Numbered from the stretch's first letter, positions 1 through 9,125 are shown. The stretch is DNA of 64,000 nucleotides from Flectonema sp. DT1601 (GCA_964019425.1 OZ025820.1:186001-250000), one strand, 5' to 3'. Program-made: numbers and translations. Notes: a model not told the origin generated them from the sequence alone.

Positions 1-515
1 TAAGTCACGAACCTAAATCGATGATGAGGATCGTTAAGCCACATTTCTAAAGGTCAAGCTTTTACTAACGTGAGAATTTCTGTTCTCGATGGTCAGAATG
101 TGTCTGACAAAAATTACCTAATTTGGAATGCTGCTTGGTGAATTTTGGTTGGAGGTCTTAGTCTCACTGGTGAACTGCACAGTAACATTTTAAAGTGATC
201 GATCACACGGGAGGGGTCTTGGTGATTTATTGCAACGGGAATATGTCTCAACTCGACCAGTGGGTGATCAATCCGCCCTTTGACTATGTTTTGGTCACAT
301 TTTCCGTCATTACGAAAAAGAGGAAAAAGGATGTCACAGGGTTCGAACCCGAGACCTCCAGGTCATGATTCGGCGGTCATAACCAATAAACCACCAGAGC
401 TCCGAAAATTCTGAAAATTTTCCCGTCATGTTGGGTTGTTTCGAGCGGTTAAAATTTTTGTGATGAGTTGGCGATTTCGCAAACTATTTTTGTGGAATTA
501 GGGGTTTTCCCTTTT
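1..515. repeat. Left inverted-repeat arm (empty-site copy)
   Basis: This stretch is, in reverse complement, a close copy of 9371-9480 joined to 13170-13586. Matching landmarks include the start of the window against 13560-13586, the tRNA-like block 329-403 against 13187-13260, and the segment 420-510 against 9371-9470. It lacks the LINE that splits the right arm, so it shows the pre-insertion state. The arm probably continues beyond the left edge. No coding potential is seen. Confidence 0.85.
329..403 (-). repeat. tRNA-like Pol III module, left copy
   Basis: On the minus strand there is a B-box-like GGTTCGAACCC and, upstream, an A-box-like TGGTTTATTGG, at tRNA-like spacing. It is followed by a T-rich run (CCTTTTTCCTCTTTTT) that could end Pol III transcription. 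The D-arm region resembles tRNA-Glu/Asp, but the two ends cannot form an acceptor stem and the anticodon arm pairs badly. It is therefore read as a tRNA-derived (SINE-like) promoter rather than a working tRNA. Confidence 0.5.
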
Positions 516-1165
516 TTTTTTTTTAATTCTTTTTATTTATTTTTAAAAAGAAAAAAAAATGGAAAATAGAAATTAGTCAACAAAGTCGAACGATAAAAAA
601 AAACAATGATAACATTGTTTATTCTTTTTTTATTTTATCTTTTTTATATTCTTTTTTATTAATTTTGAAAAAAAAACAATCAGTTTAGCGTCTTGACCAG
701 GACGGAAAATAGAAAGTAATCGACATAGTCGATCGATAAAAAAAAAAAAAAAAAAAACAATGATAATATTGTTTAATCTTTTTTTTTATTTTAAATTCTT
801 TTTATTTATTTTTTAAAGAAAAAAAAACGGAAAATAGAAATTAGTCGACAAAGTCGAACGATAAAAAAAAACAATGATAACATTGTTTATTCTTTTTTTA
901 TTTTATCTTTTTTATATTCTTTTTTATTAATTTTGAAAAAAAAACAATCAGTTTAGCGTCTTGACCAGGACGGAAAATAGAAAGTAATCGACATAGTCGA
1001 TCGATAAAAAAAAAAAAAAAAAAAAACAATGATAATATTGTTTAATCTTTTTTTTTATTTTAAATTCTTTTTATTTATTTTTTAAAGAAAAAAAAACGGA
1101 AAATAGAAATTAGTCGACAAAGTCGAACGATAAAAAAAAACAATGATAACATTGTTTATTCTTTT
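516..1165. repeat. AT-rich tandem repeat, ~268-bp period
   Basis: About two and a half copies of a unit lie head to tail: the shared start GGAAAATAGA occurs at 561, 829 and 1098. Each unit holds two related halves (another copy at 704). Recurrent short palindromes are AACAATG-ATAA-CATTGTT, TCGAC-ATA-GTCGA and, in related copies, GTCCTG-AC-CAGGAC, separated by A and T runs. Related blocks recur at 9231-9370 and 14316-14640. No ORF of interest. Confidence 0.85.
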
Positions 1166-1545
1166 TTTTGCTCTCTCCATCAGTAGGTAAAACCTGTCTC
1201 ACGGTCCTGTTAGTGGGTGAACTATCCAACCTGGACAATTCTGCTTGTCTAGGTTAGGAAGAGCCGACATTGAAGGATCAAAAGCAACGTCGCTATGAAC
1301 GCTTGGCTGGGTTTGCAGGCCCCAAAAGCTGAACGAAAAAATTGGGCCGTTCGAATCACTAACTTGCATGTTGTCGGTTGCAGTCATTACTCACCTGTCA
1401 GCATACTCTTTACCTTAATTACGCTTAACCCTAACGATGATTTGGCTAATAACAAACCTTGAGGGCATCATTGCGCTGCACCACGTTGGTAGTACTTAAA
1501 AGTTAACAAAGCCTAAAAAAAAAATGAGTAACAGCGAGCGAACAG
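1166..1545. other. Unassigned segment between repeats
   Basis: This stretch is less AT-rich than its flanks and contains no recognisable gene on either strand. It ends in an A run near 1515-1523, which could be the tail of an old retrotransposed fragment, but no family can be named. Confidence 0.4.
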
Positions 1546-1582
1546 ATGTCCAGAAAAAAAAATTCTGGAAAAAAAAAAAAAA

Positions 1583-1652
1583 CCCCCCGAGGGACTCGAA
1601 CCCCCTACCTCCAGGGCTTCAGTCCGGCACCAACACCACTGCGCTATCATGG
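1583..1652 (-). repeat. tRNA-like Pol III module upstream of LINE
   Basis: On the minus strand a D-arm (GCGC/GTGC), an anticodon-like arm with loop CTGAAGC and a T-arm (GGGGG-TTCGAGT-CCCTC) can be drawn, with an A box TAGCGCAGTGG and B box GGTTCGAGTCC. A long T run follows directly, a good Pol III terminator. The acceptor ends do not pair, so a tRNA pseudogene or SINE head is likelier than a working tRNA. The first LINE is inserted about ten bases from its 5' end. Confidence 0.5.
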
Positions 1653-1661
1653 ATTTGAAAT

Positions 1662-1669
1662 AAGTTTCG
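1662..1669. repeat. Target-site duplication of LINE-1, left
   Basis: AAGTTTCG here is repeated at 9118-9125 directly after the TAAA-rich tail of the LINE. This defines the element as roughly 1670-9117. Confidence 0.6.
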
Positions 1670-1700
1670 TTTTATTTATTTATTTTAGGGACCACACAAA

Positions 1701-4634
1701 ATGCCTCCACGCGGCGGTCTCGGACGGCTGAGGCCGACAAAAATTTGTAGGGATCAAGGGGGAGCATGTAAAGCCAACGCGTCGCTCTCCAGAAAAGAGA
1801 TGAACAAGTTGGCTCACTCAGCTAACGGGAACGGACCAAAGAAAGATGACAGGGAAAGGCTGGACCGGGCAAACGCGGTGGTTGACCGCGGTGAAACGCG
1901 GAAGAACCCGGAGGAGCGTAAGCTCAAGCAGCAGCAGGAAGAACAGGAGGAGGAAAGGAAGGAACTGCTTCGCAAGCAGGAACTTCTAGAAGCCCAGCAG
2001 GCTGAGCTAGATGAACAGCACAAGCAGCAACAGCTTGACCTCTTCCAAGAAAAATTACAACTTGAACACGACCTGGATGCACACAGGAGTCAACAGGAGA
2101 CGAATCAGCAACTACTGGAAAATCAACACCAGCAGCAGCAACTCGAGCTCCACCAAACAAAACACCAGATGCAACTGGAATTGGAGAGCCAACAACAGCA
2201 TCAGCAGGAAAAACAACTGCAACAGCAGCAACAACTTGATCATCAAGTCCAACAGCAACAAGAAAAACAACTGCAGCAGCAACAGCAACTTAATTATCAA
2301 GTCCAGCAGCAGAAAGAGAAACATCTACAACAGCAACAGCAACTCGATCATCAAGTCCAGCAACAGCAGGAAAGCCAACTACAGAGTCAAGAACTGCTAA
2401 ACCGTCAACAGCAGGAGTTGCTTCAGTACAAGGAAGATATCCGTCAGAAACAGCAAATAATAATTGCACAGCAACAACAACTGGAACAGAAACACCAGAA
2501 GGAGAAGGCAATCGAGAGTGAGTCTCTCCGAAGGAGAAGATGCCAACTCGAGGAAAACCACCGTCAACAGCAACAAGAACAGCTTCAGATTCAACAGGAG
2601 CTACAACTACAGCAGGCCAACCTGGAAGATAAACAGCAGCTACTCCAACAACAGTTCGATGATGAGCTTGAGAAGGGGAAACTGGAGTTGCTTACCTTAC
2701 AGAAGCAGCTCGAGAAAAAAAGCAAGGAGCAAGCGAAAGGCCTACGAGCCAAGGAAGAAGAACTGCAGCAACGACAACGGAAGCTCATCGAAGAGCATGC
2801 CAAGGAAAATGATGTTGGGAAACAAGAACTGCTTGTCCTGCAACGCCAACTCAGCGAACAAAACCATCAAGAAAAACAGCATCAACAACAGAGGAGTGAG
2901 GAACTCAAAAAACAGGAAGAGGACCTCCAAATCCAACGTCTCCAACTACAACGACAACAGGAGGAAGAAATTGAAAAAGGTAGGAAGGAATTGTCGAGTC
3001 TAAGGACCGAGATGGACATGGAAATTGAAAATCAGAGAACCAGCCTGTATCAACAGCAACAACAACTCCAACAACAACAACAAATCTTTCAAGAAAAGGA
3101 AGAACGGATGGATCATTATTACGTTCACCAGCCGTACGCCACCTCTAGCAACGCCCACTACCAACCGCCTCAAGACCCCCGGTTTGAGGAGCTACAGGAG
3201 GAGCTGAGACAGGAAAGAGCCGAGAAGGGTGAACTCAGGGATCTTCTGAGATCACTGAAGAAGCAACTGGAGGAAGTGACGCAACAGCTGAATCTGCAGC
3301 GAACGGAAGCCAGAGAAATGAGGGAGGCGGCGAAGAGAGAATCGACGGTAATGCAAGAACGTTACTTGCAAGAGCTGGAAGCGGAGCGAGCGCAGGTGAA
3401 GGGCCTCAACCAACTAAGGTCATCGGAAGGGCATGAGGATTCCGGAATGGAAGTAGACGATGCCACAAGCCAACGAACGGAAGGGCAGGGCTTAACTCTG
3501 CTCCAAGAAAAAGTGAGTGGGCTCGATAGTGAAAGGAAGAAGGGTGTGAAGACAATCGTGGATTGTCAACTGGAGGAGCGTGAGTGGATCAGGTTACGGA
3601 TGTTTGGAGACTCGGGAAGTCTGGCTCCGGTGCAGGAAAAATTTGAGGCAGACGCACGGAAGGAGGTTGCTTACACTGGTAGGTTTGAGTTAGCACCGGA
3701 ATATTGGCCGGAAAAAATGATACTGTCGGAGGACGAGTATGCTGCAGGTGGCAGAGGGGTATACCTCACGACGACTACGGAGGTGAGGAAGAGGATGGCT
3801 GGAGCCAAACCGGAAGCATGGGCATCGCTGACGCTAGTCACCCTGTTCCCTCCCGCCAAGGAAGCGAAGGAGGTACAGGTAGTGATGAAAGAGAAAAAGG
3901 ACGATGGCATGAAAAGAATCCTGAAGAGGGTGTGGCTTTCTACCATGGGTAGGGAGATCTTTCCAAAAGGAACCGATGTGGACGCGACGGTGAAGACCAG
4001 TGAGATGGTTGTACGGATCGATAAGAAGTGGGTTGATGATAAGAGATGGTTGGAGGTGAAGCGCGCACCATTGAAAATCACCAATGAACTGAGGAAGTTG
4101 CCTGGCTACGTAGACACATATAACGCAAGGGTAAACGACCTGAACGTTACCGTCATGTTGCGTGTGAAGGCGACAGAGGTGAGAGGCTTCCTGAAGGAAT
4201 CTGGTAAAGAAGGGATCTTCACCAAGGAAAAGGATCATCTGGGTGAATTAGCAGTGAAGGCTTCGGTGATGTGGCTTCCGAAGGATGACACGATTAGCGT
4301 GGCAAGGGACAAAGTGGAGGAGATTGAGGGAGGCCTGGGACTTGTTCTTAATGAGCATGGCTTAGGGATCAGGGTGAACTGCTGGCATGAGAAGGCTGCA
4401 AGAGTGAAGCTCCACCTACCGGCCAAACTACCGGAGACCAGGATATCTGGAATCCCTATAGGTACCCCGACGGATGACGCGGTGAAGTACCTCATCTCGA
4501 GGGAAGGATGGAATGTGAGGAAGATGAAGGAAGGTGTCCGAAGCGGTATGAGATGGATGGTAGTGCGTGGTCCGGTGAGGGAGGGTGAAACAGTAACCAT
4601 TGATGGTGTGCTTTGGAAGCTGCTAAATCAGTGA
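1701..4634 (+). CDS. LINE-1 ORF1: Q-rich coiled-coil protein
   Basis: This is a 977-residue frame. Residues about 60-480 are a long Gln/Glu/Leu-rich coiled coil, including three to four 18-residue tandem units (2209-2370, with the core LDHQVQQQQ) that are also visible as 54-bp DNA repeats. Residues about 490-620 are a further charged coiled coil around ELRDLLRSLKKQLEE. The C-terminal third (about 640-977) looks globular and I do not recognise it. By position it should be the RNA-binding or multimerising ORF1 protein of the LINE. The ATG at 1701 is the first one in the element and follows a TTTTAG acceptor-like site. No zinc knuckle is seen. Confidence 0.8.
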   Translation: MPPRGGLGRLRPTKICRDQGGACKANASLSRKEMNKLAHSANGNGPKKDDRERLDRANAVVDRGETRKNPEERKLKQQQEEQEEERKELLRKQELLEAQQAELDEQHKQQQLDLFQEKLQLEHDLDAHRSQQETNQQLLENQHQQQQLELHQTKHQMQLELESQQQHQQEKQLQQQQQLDHQVQQQQEKQLQQQQQLNYQVQQQKEKHLQQQQQLDHQVQQQQESQLQSQELLNRQQQELLQYKEDIRQKQQIIIAQQQQLEQKHQKEKAIESESLRRRRCQLEENHRQQQQEQLQIQQELQLQQANLEDKQQLLQQQFDDELEKGKLELLTLQKQLEKKSKEQAKGLRAKEEELQQRQRKLIEEHAKENDVGKQELLVLQRQLSEQNHQEKQHQQQRSEELKKQEEDLQIQRLQLQRQQEEEIEKGRKELSSLRTEMDMEIENQRTSLYQQQQQLQQQQQIFQEKEERMDHYYVHQPYATSSNAHYQPPQDPRFEELQEELRQERAEKGELRDLLRSLKKQLEEVTQQLNLQRTEAREMREAAKRESTVMQERYLQELEAERAQVKGLNQLRSSEGHEDSGMEVDDATSQRTEGQGLTLLQEKVSGLDSERKKGVKTIVDCQLEEREWIRLRMFGDSGSLAPVQEKFEADARKEVAYTGRFELAPEYWPEKMILSEDEYAAGGRGVYLTTTTEVRKRMAGAKPEAWASLTLVTLFPPAKEAKEVQVVMKEKKDDGMKRILKRVWLSTMGREIFPKGTDVDATVKTSEMVVRIDKKWVDDKRWLEVKRAPLKITNELRKLPGYVDTYNARVNDLNVTVMLRVKATEVRGFLKESGKEGIFTKEKDHLGELAVKASVMWLPKDDTISVARDKVEEIEGGLGLVLNEHGLGIRVNCWHEKAARVKLHLPAKLPETRISGIPIGTPTDDAVKYLISREGWNVRKMKEGVRSGMRWMVVRGPVREGETVTIDGVLWKLLNQ

Positions 4635-4951
4635 AGGCAACCCCGAAGGTGAGGGAGCAAAAGCCGGAGAAGCGAAGGGATCCATCGGAGGGCACGGGTG
4701 GTAAATGGTATACGCGTGCTGAATTCGTAGCCTTCCATGGTAAGAAGAAGGGAATCCGTCTGTGGGGGGAAGTGGAGCTGAAGACTAAGGCAACTCATTC
4801 GACGGTGGCACCGATACAGTTGGCCGAGCAGAAACAGGTTAAGAAGGAAAAGAATAAACCCTCAAAGGAGGAGGAGCAAAAGAAGAATTCAGTTGATGAG
4901 AGATTAGATCGTCTTGAGCGCCTGTTGATGACACTTGTAGGGAGCAAGTGA
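4604..4951 (+). CDS. LINE-1 middle frame, -1 to ORF1, no early ATG
   Basis: An open frame of about 115 codons overlaps the end of ORF1 by about 28 nt and lies in the -1 frame relative to it. Its first ATG is only seven codons before its end, so it is unlikely to start on its own. It would need a -1 frameshift from ORF1, or an old indel separated it from ORF1. The peptide is basic, contains KWYTRAEFVAFHGKKKG and ends in a Lys/Glu-rich helix (DERLDRLERLL). Its TGA stop (4949-4951) is in the same frame as ORF2, and the frame is open from there into the 2A peptide. Confidence 0.55.
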   Translation, partial: WCALEAAKSVKATPKVREQKPEKRRDPSEGTGGKWYTRAEFVAFHGKKKGIRLWGEVELKTKATHSTVAPIQLAEQKQVKKEKNKPSKEEEQKKNSVDERLDRLERLLMTLVGSK

Positions 4952-4996
4952 CATGATGGACGGGACTGGGCGGAAACGCGTAGGCGTCTACTACTG

Positions 4997-7900
4997 ATGG
5001 CTGGTGACGTTGAAAGGAACCCTGGACCAAGACGCCGGCAGGATGGACCCTCCTCGGAGCTGAAAGTCATAAGCTGGAACTGCAGAACAATTAATGGAAG
5101 GGAGGAGTTCATTGGCTACATCCTGAGCAAGTATTGTCCCGACGTATTATGCCTCCAGGAGACCTCAGTACGAAAACCTCTCTTCCACTGGAACTATATA
5201 ACGTATAGAAGAGATAGACCGGGTAGAGGTGGTGGAATCATCACTATGGTAAAGAGAGGTATTCAGCACGCATGCTATGAAGTTAGTATCCCGGCGGCAA
5301 GAGGATTTGTAGAGACATTGGGTGTTAGAATCAATGATGAGGTAAATATTCTCAATATATACTCGCCACCAAGCTCTAAGATAGACTTCGATCTATTCCC
5401 TCTGAGGAGTGACGAAAGATTCATAATAGCTGGAGACCTCAACGCTCATCATAAACTCTGGTCGAAGAAAACGGACACGAAGGGATGCCAACTCCTGGGC
5501 TGGAGCCAATCGAATAACCTCCTGATAGCAAACGATCCGAGATTTGCAACGTTGCCGAGACACGGTACTTCGCCGGATGTTATTCTCCACCATGAGGAAT
5601 TACAATTGTTACACTTCGGGCTTATTGGTGATGGTACCGAACATGGATCTGATCACTTACCACTTGCTGCTGTCTTTGATACGTTCTCACCTCTGGAGAC
5701 GGTGAACAACCAAGCCTCGAAAAAGTCGGTCTGGGACTTCAATACAGCTGATTGGCTTTCGTTCCGATGCGATCTGGACTACCGACTAAGCAAGGTGAAC
5801 AGTATGCCGAAGGTGGGTATCAGGGCAGCAACATTTAACCGTATCCTGCTTCATGTGGCGAAGAAAAACATCCGAAGACGGCTTAGGATCCAGGGTAAGA
5901 GGAGGCGAATGTGGAATGCTTCGACTCCAGAGACTAAACAAGCGAAGGGAAAATTCGTTGCCGAGAAATTGGCTCAGGGTGAAGGATTTGCGTTTGCTTT
6001 TAAGAAAATTAAAGACCTGGATGCCGATGGGGGTCAGGAGATTCAAATCCCTGAATTCAGTGAGGACCAACTCCCTATTAAATTCCTTGAGCAATTCGTG
6101 AAGACCTCTGTCAGGAAACGATTGAAATCTCCTAAGCTGAAGCCGAATGATTACGTGGGTGTTTGTGGACCTCTAGTAATGTCTGAGCTTGAGCGTGCAA
6201 TCAAGAAAATAAAGTCAGGAAAGGCCCCTGGTCCTGATGGAATCCACGGGGCGATGCTCAAGAACCTTTCCGCAACCGGTAGAAGATTTCTCTTATCGGT
6301 GTTTAACGACTCCTGGCTCGCGGCTAAGGTACCAAAAGTTTGGAAAGAGGGTATGATTAAACCAGTATACAAACCGGGTAAACCCAAAGAAAAGCTATCC
6401 AGCTACAGGCCGATCACGTTGACATCTGTAGTCGGCAAAATGCTTGAACGGATAATTTACGACAGGCTAATGTATTGGTTGACGTCAAATAATGCCTTGT
6501 CCTCCATCCAGGCAGGTTTCAGAAGGGGTAGGAATACTTGCGAGCAAATCTCACTGCTGGTCAATGCGCTTCATGGTGCGAGAAAAGGTGGTAAGAGTTC
6601 GATACTGCTCTCTTTCGACTTCACTGAGGCTTTTGATAGGATAAATCATGTTAAACTGATTGCTAAAATGGTGGCGATGGGGATTCCTTCACCATTCATC
6701 GGATGGGTCGCTAACTTTCTGACGCGAAGGAAGGCAAAGGTTAGTGTCAATGGCAATCTGAGCGCATACAGAACTGTGACGAAAGGTGTTCCGCAAGGGT
6801 CGATTGTTGGACCTCTCCTTTATCTGATATATGTCGACGACCTGGCTAAGAAACTTGAGAAGACTGGATGTGTTTCAGCACTCTACGCAGACGACACAGC
6901 TTGTGTGGTCTCGAATAAGGATTTTAAAGTAACTTACCGGATGGCGCAATTAGTCCTTGGGTTAGTAGATCGTTGGTGCAAAGATAATGACATGGCACTG
7001 TCGGTTTCGAAGACCTGCGGGATGCCGGTGGATTGTCCTAGGAATATGTATTGGAGACTGGGATTCCCCAGAACGTCAGGAGAGAACCTCTTTCGGATCA
7101 GTAGGGAGGAACTGGCTGGGATGATTCGGTCAAATGAAGAAGGTAGGCCATTACTTGGAAATGGGGCGATGATCCTCAAGCTGGGTGACACGGAGGTTAC
7201 GAAGGCAAGTGAACTTCTAGAACTGATGCCAGTGGGTCCGGATCCGACCTGGGTGAAGTTGCTGACTGCCGTACTCATGCCGATGGTTGATAGTGTTAAG
7301 TACTTGGGTGTCCATATTGACGATGACCTTACATATGGTACACAAGTGGATAAACTAATGGATGAGACGAGGAAGGGACTTGTACTGCTTCGAAAGTTGG
7401 AGCAATTCAACTTTGATTTCAAAACGCTGAACATGATCAAGAACTTATACATTCTCTCAAGGATTCTGTATGGGCTTGAGAGCTATGGACCTTTCTTGAC
7501 AGATGAACAGCTAAAACCTATTGACCTGAATCTGAGGAAGATAGCTAGAAAGATCACCGGCTGCGGCTTCAACACAAGGTCCCTTCCGTTACTGTGGGAG
7601 GCGAACATACTCCCGATGAGACTGCAGATTGAGAAGCAAGCCAGGATTGCCTTATTTAGGTATCGGTCACTGGATTGGGTTCCTTCTACGAAGGGAATCG
7701 CTAGTGGAACTTGGAGTTCAACTTTACCGGCCGAGGACCGAAATATGGAGATACAGGGGATTGTCATGCCTGACAGCATCGAGCCATGGATAGATGTTCC
7801 GAACCTGGAGATATCTTGCGGATATGGACATTCGAAGACTGGTGTTGCGGAAGTGGACAAGGCTAAGTTCGAGGAGTACTGCAGCGAACTTAGGCCATGT

Positions 7901-8002
7901 ACCTCATCCATTTTTGTTGACGGATCCCACGACCCTGTCAACTACACGGCAGGCGCAGCAGCAGTGCAGATCACGCCGTGCGAACGGACCATGGCAAAGT
8001 AG
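4997..8002 (+). CDS. LINE-1 ORF2: 2A - AP endonuclease - reverse transcriptase
   Basis: The frame encodes 1001 residues. It opens with MAGDVERNPGP, a match to the 2A ribosome-skipping consensus DxExNPGP. An AP-like endonuclease follows (SWNCRT, LQET, GDLNAHH, SDHLP; residues about 20-230). Reverse transcriptase spans about 380-800 with GKAPGPDG, YRPITLTS, GVPQGSIVGP and the catalytic YADD near residue 630. A PDZ-like insert at about 673-764 precedes VKYLGVHID. RNase H begins at IFVDGSH near the C-terminus, where a single frameshift cuts the frame. The ATG overlaps the stop of a 14-codon mini-ORF as TGATG. Confidence 0.85.
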   Translation: MAGDVERNPGPRRRQDGPSSELKVISWNCRTINGREEFIGYILSKYCPDVLCLQETSVRKPLFHWNYITYRRDRPGRGGGIITMVKRGIQHACYEVSIPAARGFVETLGVRINDEVNILNIYSPPSSKIDFDLFPLRSDERFIIAGDLNAHHKLWSKKTDTKGCQLLGWSQSNNLLIANDPRFATLPRHGTSPDVILHHEELQLLHFGLIGDGTEHGSDHLPLAAVFDTFSPLETVNNQASKKSVWDFNTADWLSFRCDLDYRLSKVNSMPKVGIRAATFNRILLHVAKKNIRRRLRIQGKRRRMWNASTPETKQAKGKFVAEKLAQGEGFAFAFKKIKDLDADGGQEIQIPEFSEDQLPIKFLEQFVKTSVRKRLKSPKLKPNDYVGVCGPLVMSELERAIKKIKSGKAPGPDGIHGAMLKNLSATGRRFLLSVFNDSWLAAKVPKVWKEGMIKPVYKPGKPKEKLSSYRPITLTSVVGKMLERIIYDRLMYWLTSNNALSSIQAGFRRGRNTCEQISLLVNALHGARKGGKSSILLSFDFTEAFDRINHVKLIAKMVAMGIPSPFIGWVANFLTRRKAKVSVNGNLSAYRTVTKGVPQGSIVGPLLYLIYVDDLAKKLEKTGCVSALYADDTACVVSNKDFKVTYRMAQLVLGLVDRWCKDNDMALSVSKTCGMPVDCPRNMYWRLGFPRTSGENLFRISREELAGMIRSNEEGRPLLGNGAMILKLGDTEVTKASELLELMPVGPDPTWVKLLTAVLMPMVDSVKYLGVHIDDDLTYGTQVDKLMDETRKGLVLLRKLEQFNFDFKTLNMIKNLYILSRILYGLESYGPFLTDEQLKPIDLNLRKIARKITGCGFNTRSLPLLWEANILPMRLQIEKQARIALFRYRSLDWVPSTKGIASGTWSSTLPAEDRNMEIQGIVMPDSIEPWIDVPNLEISCGYGHSKTGVAEVDKAKFEEYCSELRPCTSSIFVDGSHDPVNYTAGAAAVQITPCERTMAK

Positions 8003-8795
8003 TTATAAAGCTGAACAGGTAACTCTGAAGCTGTTAATAAGTGAATTTGGAAAAGCAACCTCTGTCTTGGGTCCCAGATCTGGAATCACGAGAGTCTTCA
8101 GTGATTCTAAATCCAATCTGGATGAGCTGCGTGGTGGAATTGCGGCTCAGAGGAAGCTGAACTCTCTCTCGATACTAGAAGGGATAAGAAAATTAGACTC
8201 ATTCGTACACCTTCAATTCATCCCAGCTCACGTGGGAATTGAACCGCATGACAAGGCAGATGAACTGGCGAAAAAGATTTCAAAAGATGTTAAGAGCAAG
8301 CCGGTGTCAACGACTATGGACTTCTTCGCACACAAGTCAAGGATAGCGAGGGAAGCTAACAGAAAGCTGTTTGGTAAGATTATGGAGGGTTCAACAAGGG
8401 CGAAACCACCGATCAAACGGGTGATGCTTAGGCAATATCTTGATGCTACCGGAGGCCTGAGAGCGGCTCGATACCCCAAGGACATGCTGAGAGAATCAGA
8501 GATAAGGATAGCCAGGTTCAGAACGGGCTCTCACCCCCTGCTCAGGGTAAATGAACTACCGATAAAGTGCCCCTTCTGCAAAAGAACAGACTCTACTGCC
8601 AGACATCTAATATTTGATTGCGAGGATGGTGACGTGGTCCGCATTAGAGAAGGAACAATTAGATCAAACATTCAGGAAGCGAAAATCTCCGAGACCAAAC
8701 TAAATCTTTCAATAATGTTTGCGACGAGAAATCTTCACGCCCTAGCCGGCTACTTATGGCATTTGGAACAACGAACAGGCTTATCAAACTGTTAA
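7985..8795 (+). pseudogene. LINE-1 ORF2 C-terminal part after frameshift: RNase H and Cys/His tail
   Basis: The RNase H domain continues in another frame: SSYKAEQ (second acidic residue), FSDSKSNLDEL (third) and HVGIEPHDKADELA. A zinc-like CPFC-x8-H-x4-C motif follows, as in the intact relative at 9481-13169. The shift lies near 7970-8000, where the upstream frame ends PCERTMAK. As the intact relative has a single frame here, this is most simply a one-base indel in this copy. Confidence 0.8.
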
Positions 8796-9117
8796 CTGAT
8801 TGGTAGTTGCTAATTCATTAGTATCATTCTCCCTTATCACACTCCTTAATCATCTCCTAATTTCTCTGAGGACATCCGCAGAGCTTCATGGCTCGTAGGT
8901 AACCCAGTGGTCTTTGGCCACCGTCCCTGTACTGATCCTTCGCTTTATATTAACTGTGTCTTGAGATTCCTATCCGGGGAAGTCCTCCAACGGACTCAGG
9001 ACAGTTGCGCTTGTTTTTACTTGTTTACTTTATCAAAAAATAAGAAGGGCAAGTATGCTCAGAATGAAGAAAAATAAAGTGGAAAGACAGGGGGGATGTG
9101 ACTAAATAAATAAATAA
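8796..9117 (+). other. LINE-1 3' UTR with conserved stem-loop
   Basis: This non-coding tail contains the stem-loop GTGGTC-TTT-GGCCAC at 8907-8921. Its counterpart in the second LINE (12864-12878) is GTGGTC-TTT-GACCAC. It ends in TAAA repeats (about 9101-9119). By analogy with other LINEs it may be the RT recognition structure. Confidence 0.6.
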
Positions 9118-9125
9118 AAGTTTCG
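9118..9125. repeat. Target-site duplication of LINE-1, right
   Basis: AAGTTTCG follows the TAAA tail and matches 1662-1669. Confidence 0.6.

Larger units (their letters stand above)
1670..9117 (+). mobile_element. Ingi/L1Tc-like LINE, near full length (LINE-1)
   Basis: A non-LTR retrotransposon: a Q-rich coiled-coil ORF1, a short middle frame, then ORF2 with 2A peptide, AP endonuclease, reverse transcriptase, RNase H and a Cys/His tail, a 3' UTR of about 320 nt and a (TAAA)n tail. It is flanked by the 8-bp duplication AAGTTTCG. The 5' UTR would be only about 30 nt and contains an acceptor-like TTTTAG|GG at 1684-1691. Domain order and the 2A peptide point to the Ingi/L1Tc group known from trypanosomes. 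One frameshift in the RNase H region makes this copy defective; otherwise the frames are open, so it looks young. Confidence 0.85.

Noticed and set aside
2011-3207. Asn/Ser- and Leu-rich frames overlapping LINE ORF1 on both strands
   Set aside because: They are shadows of the CAG/CAA-rich coding sequence read in other frames.
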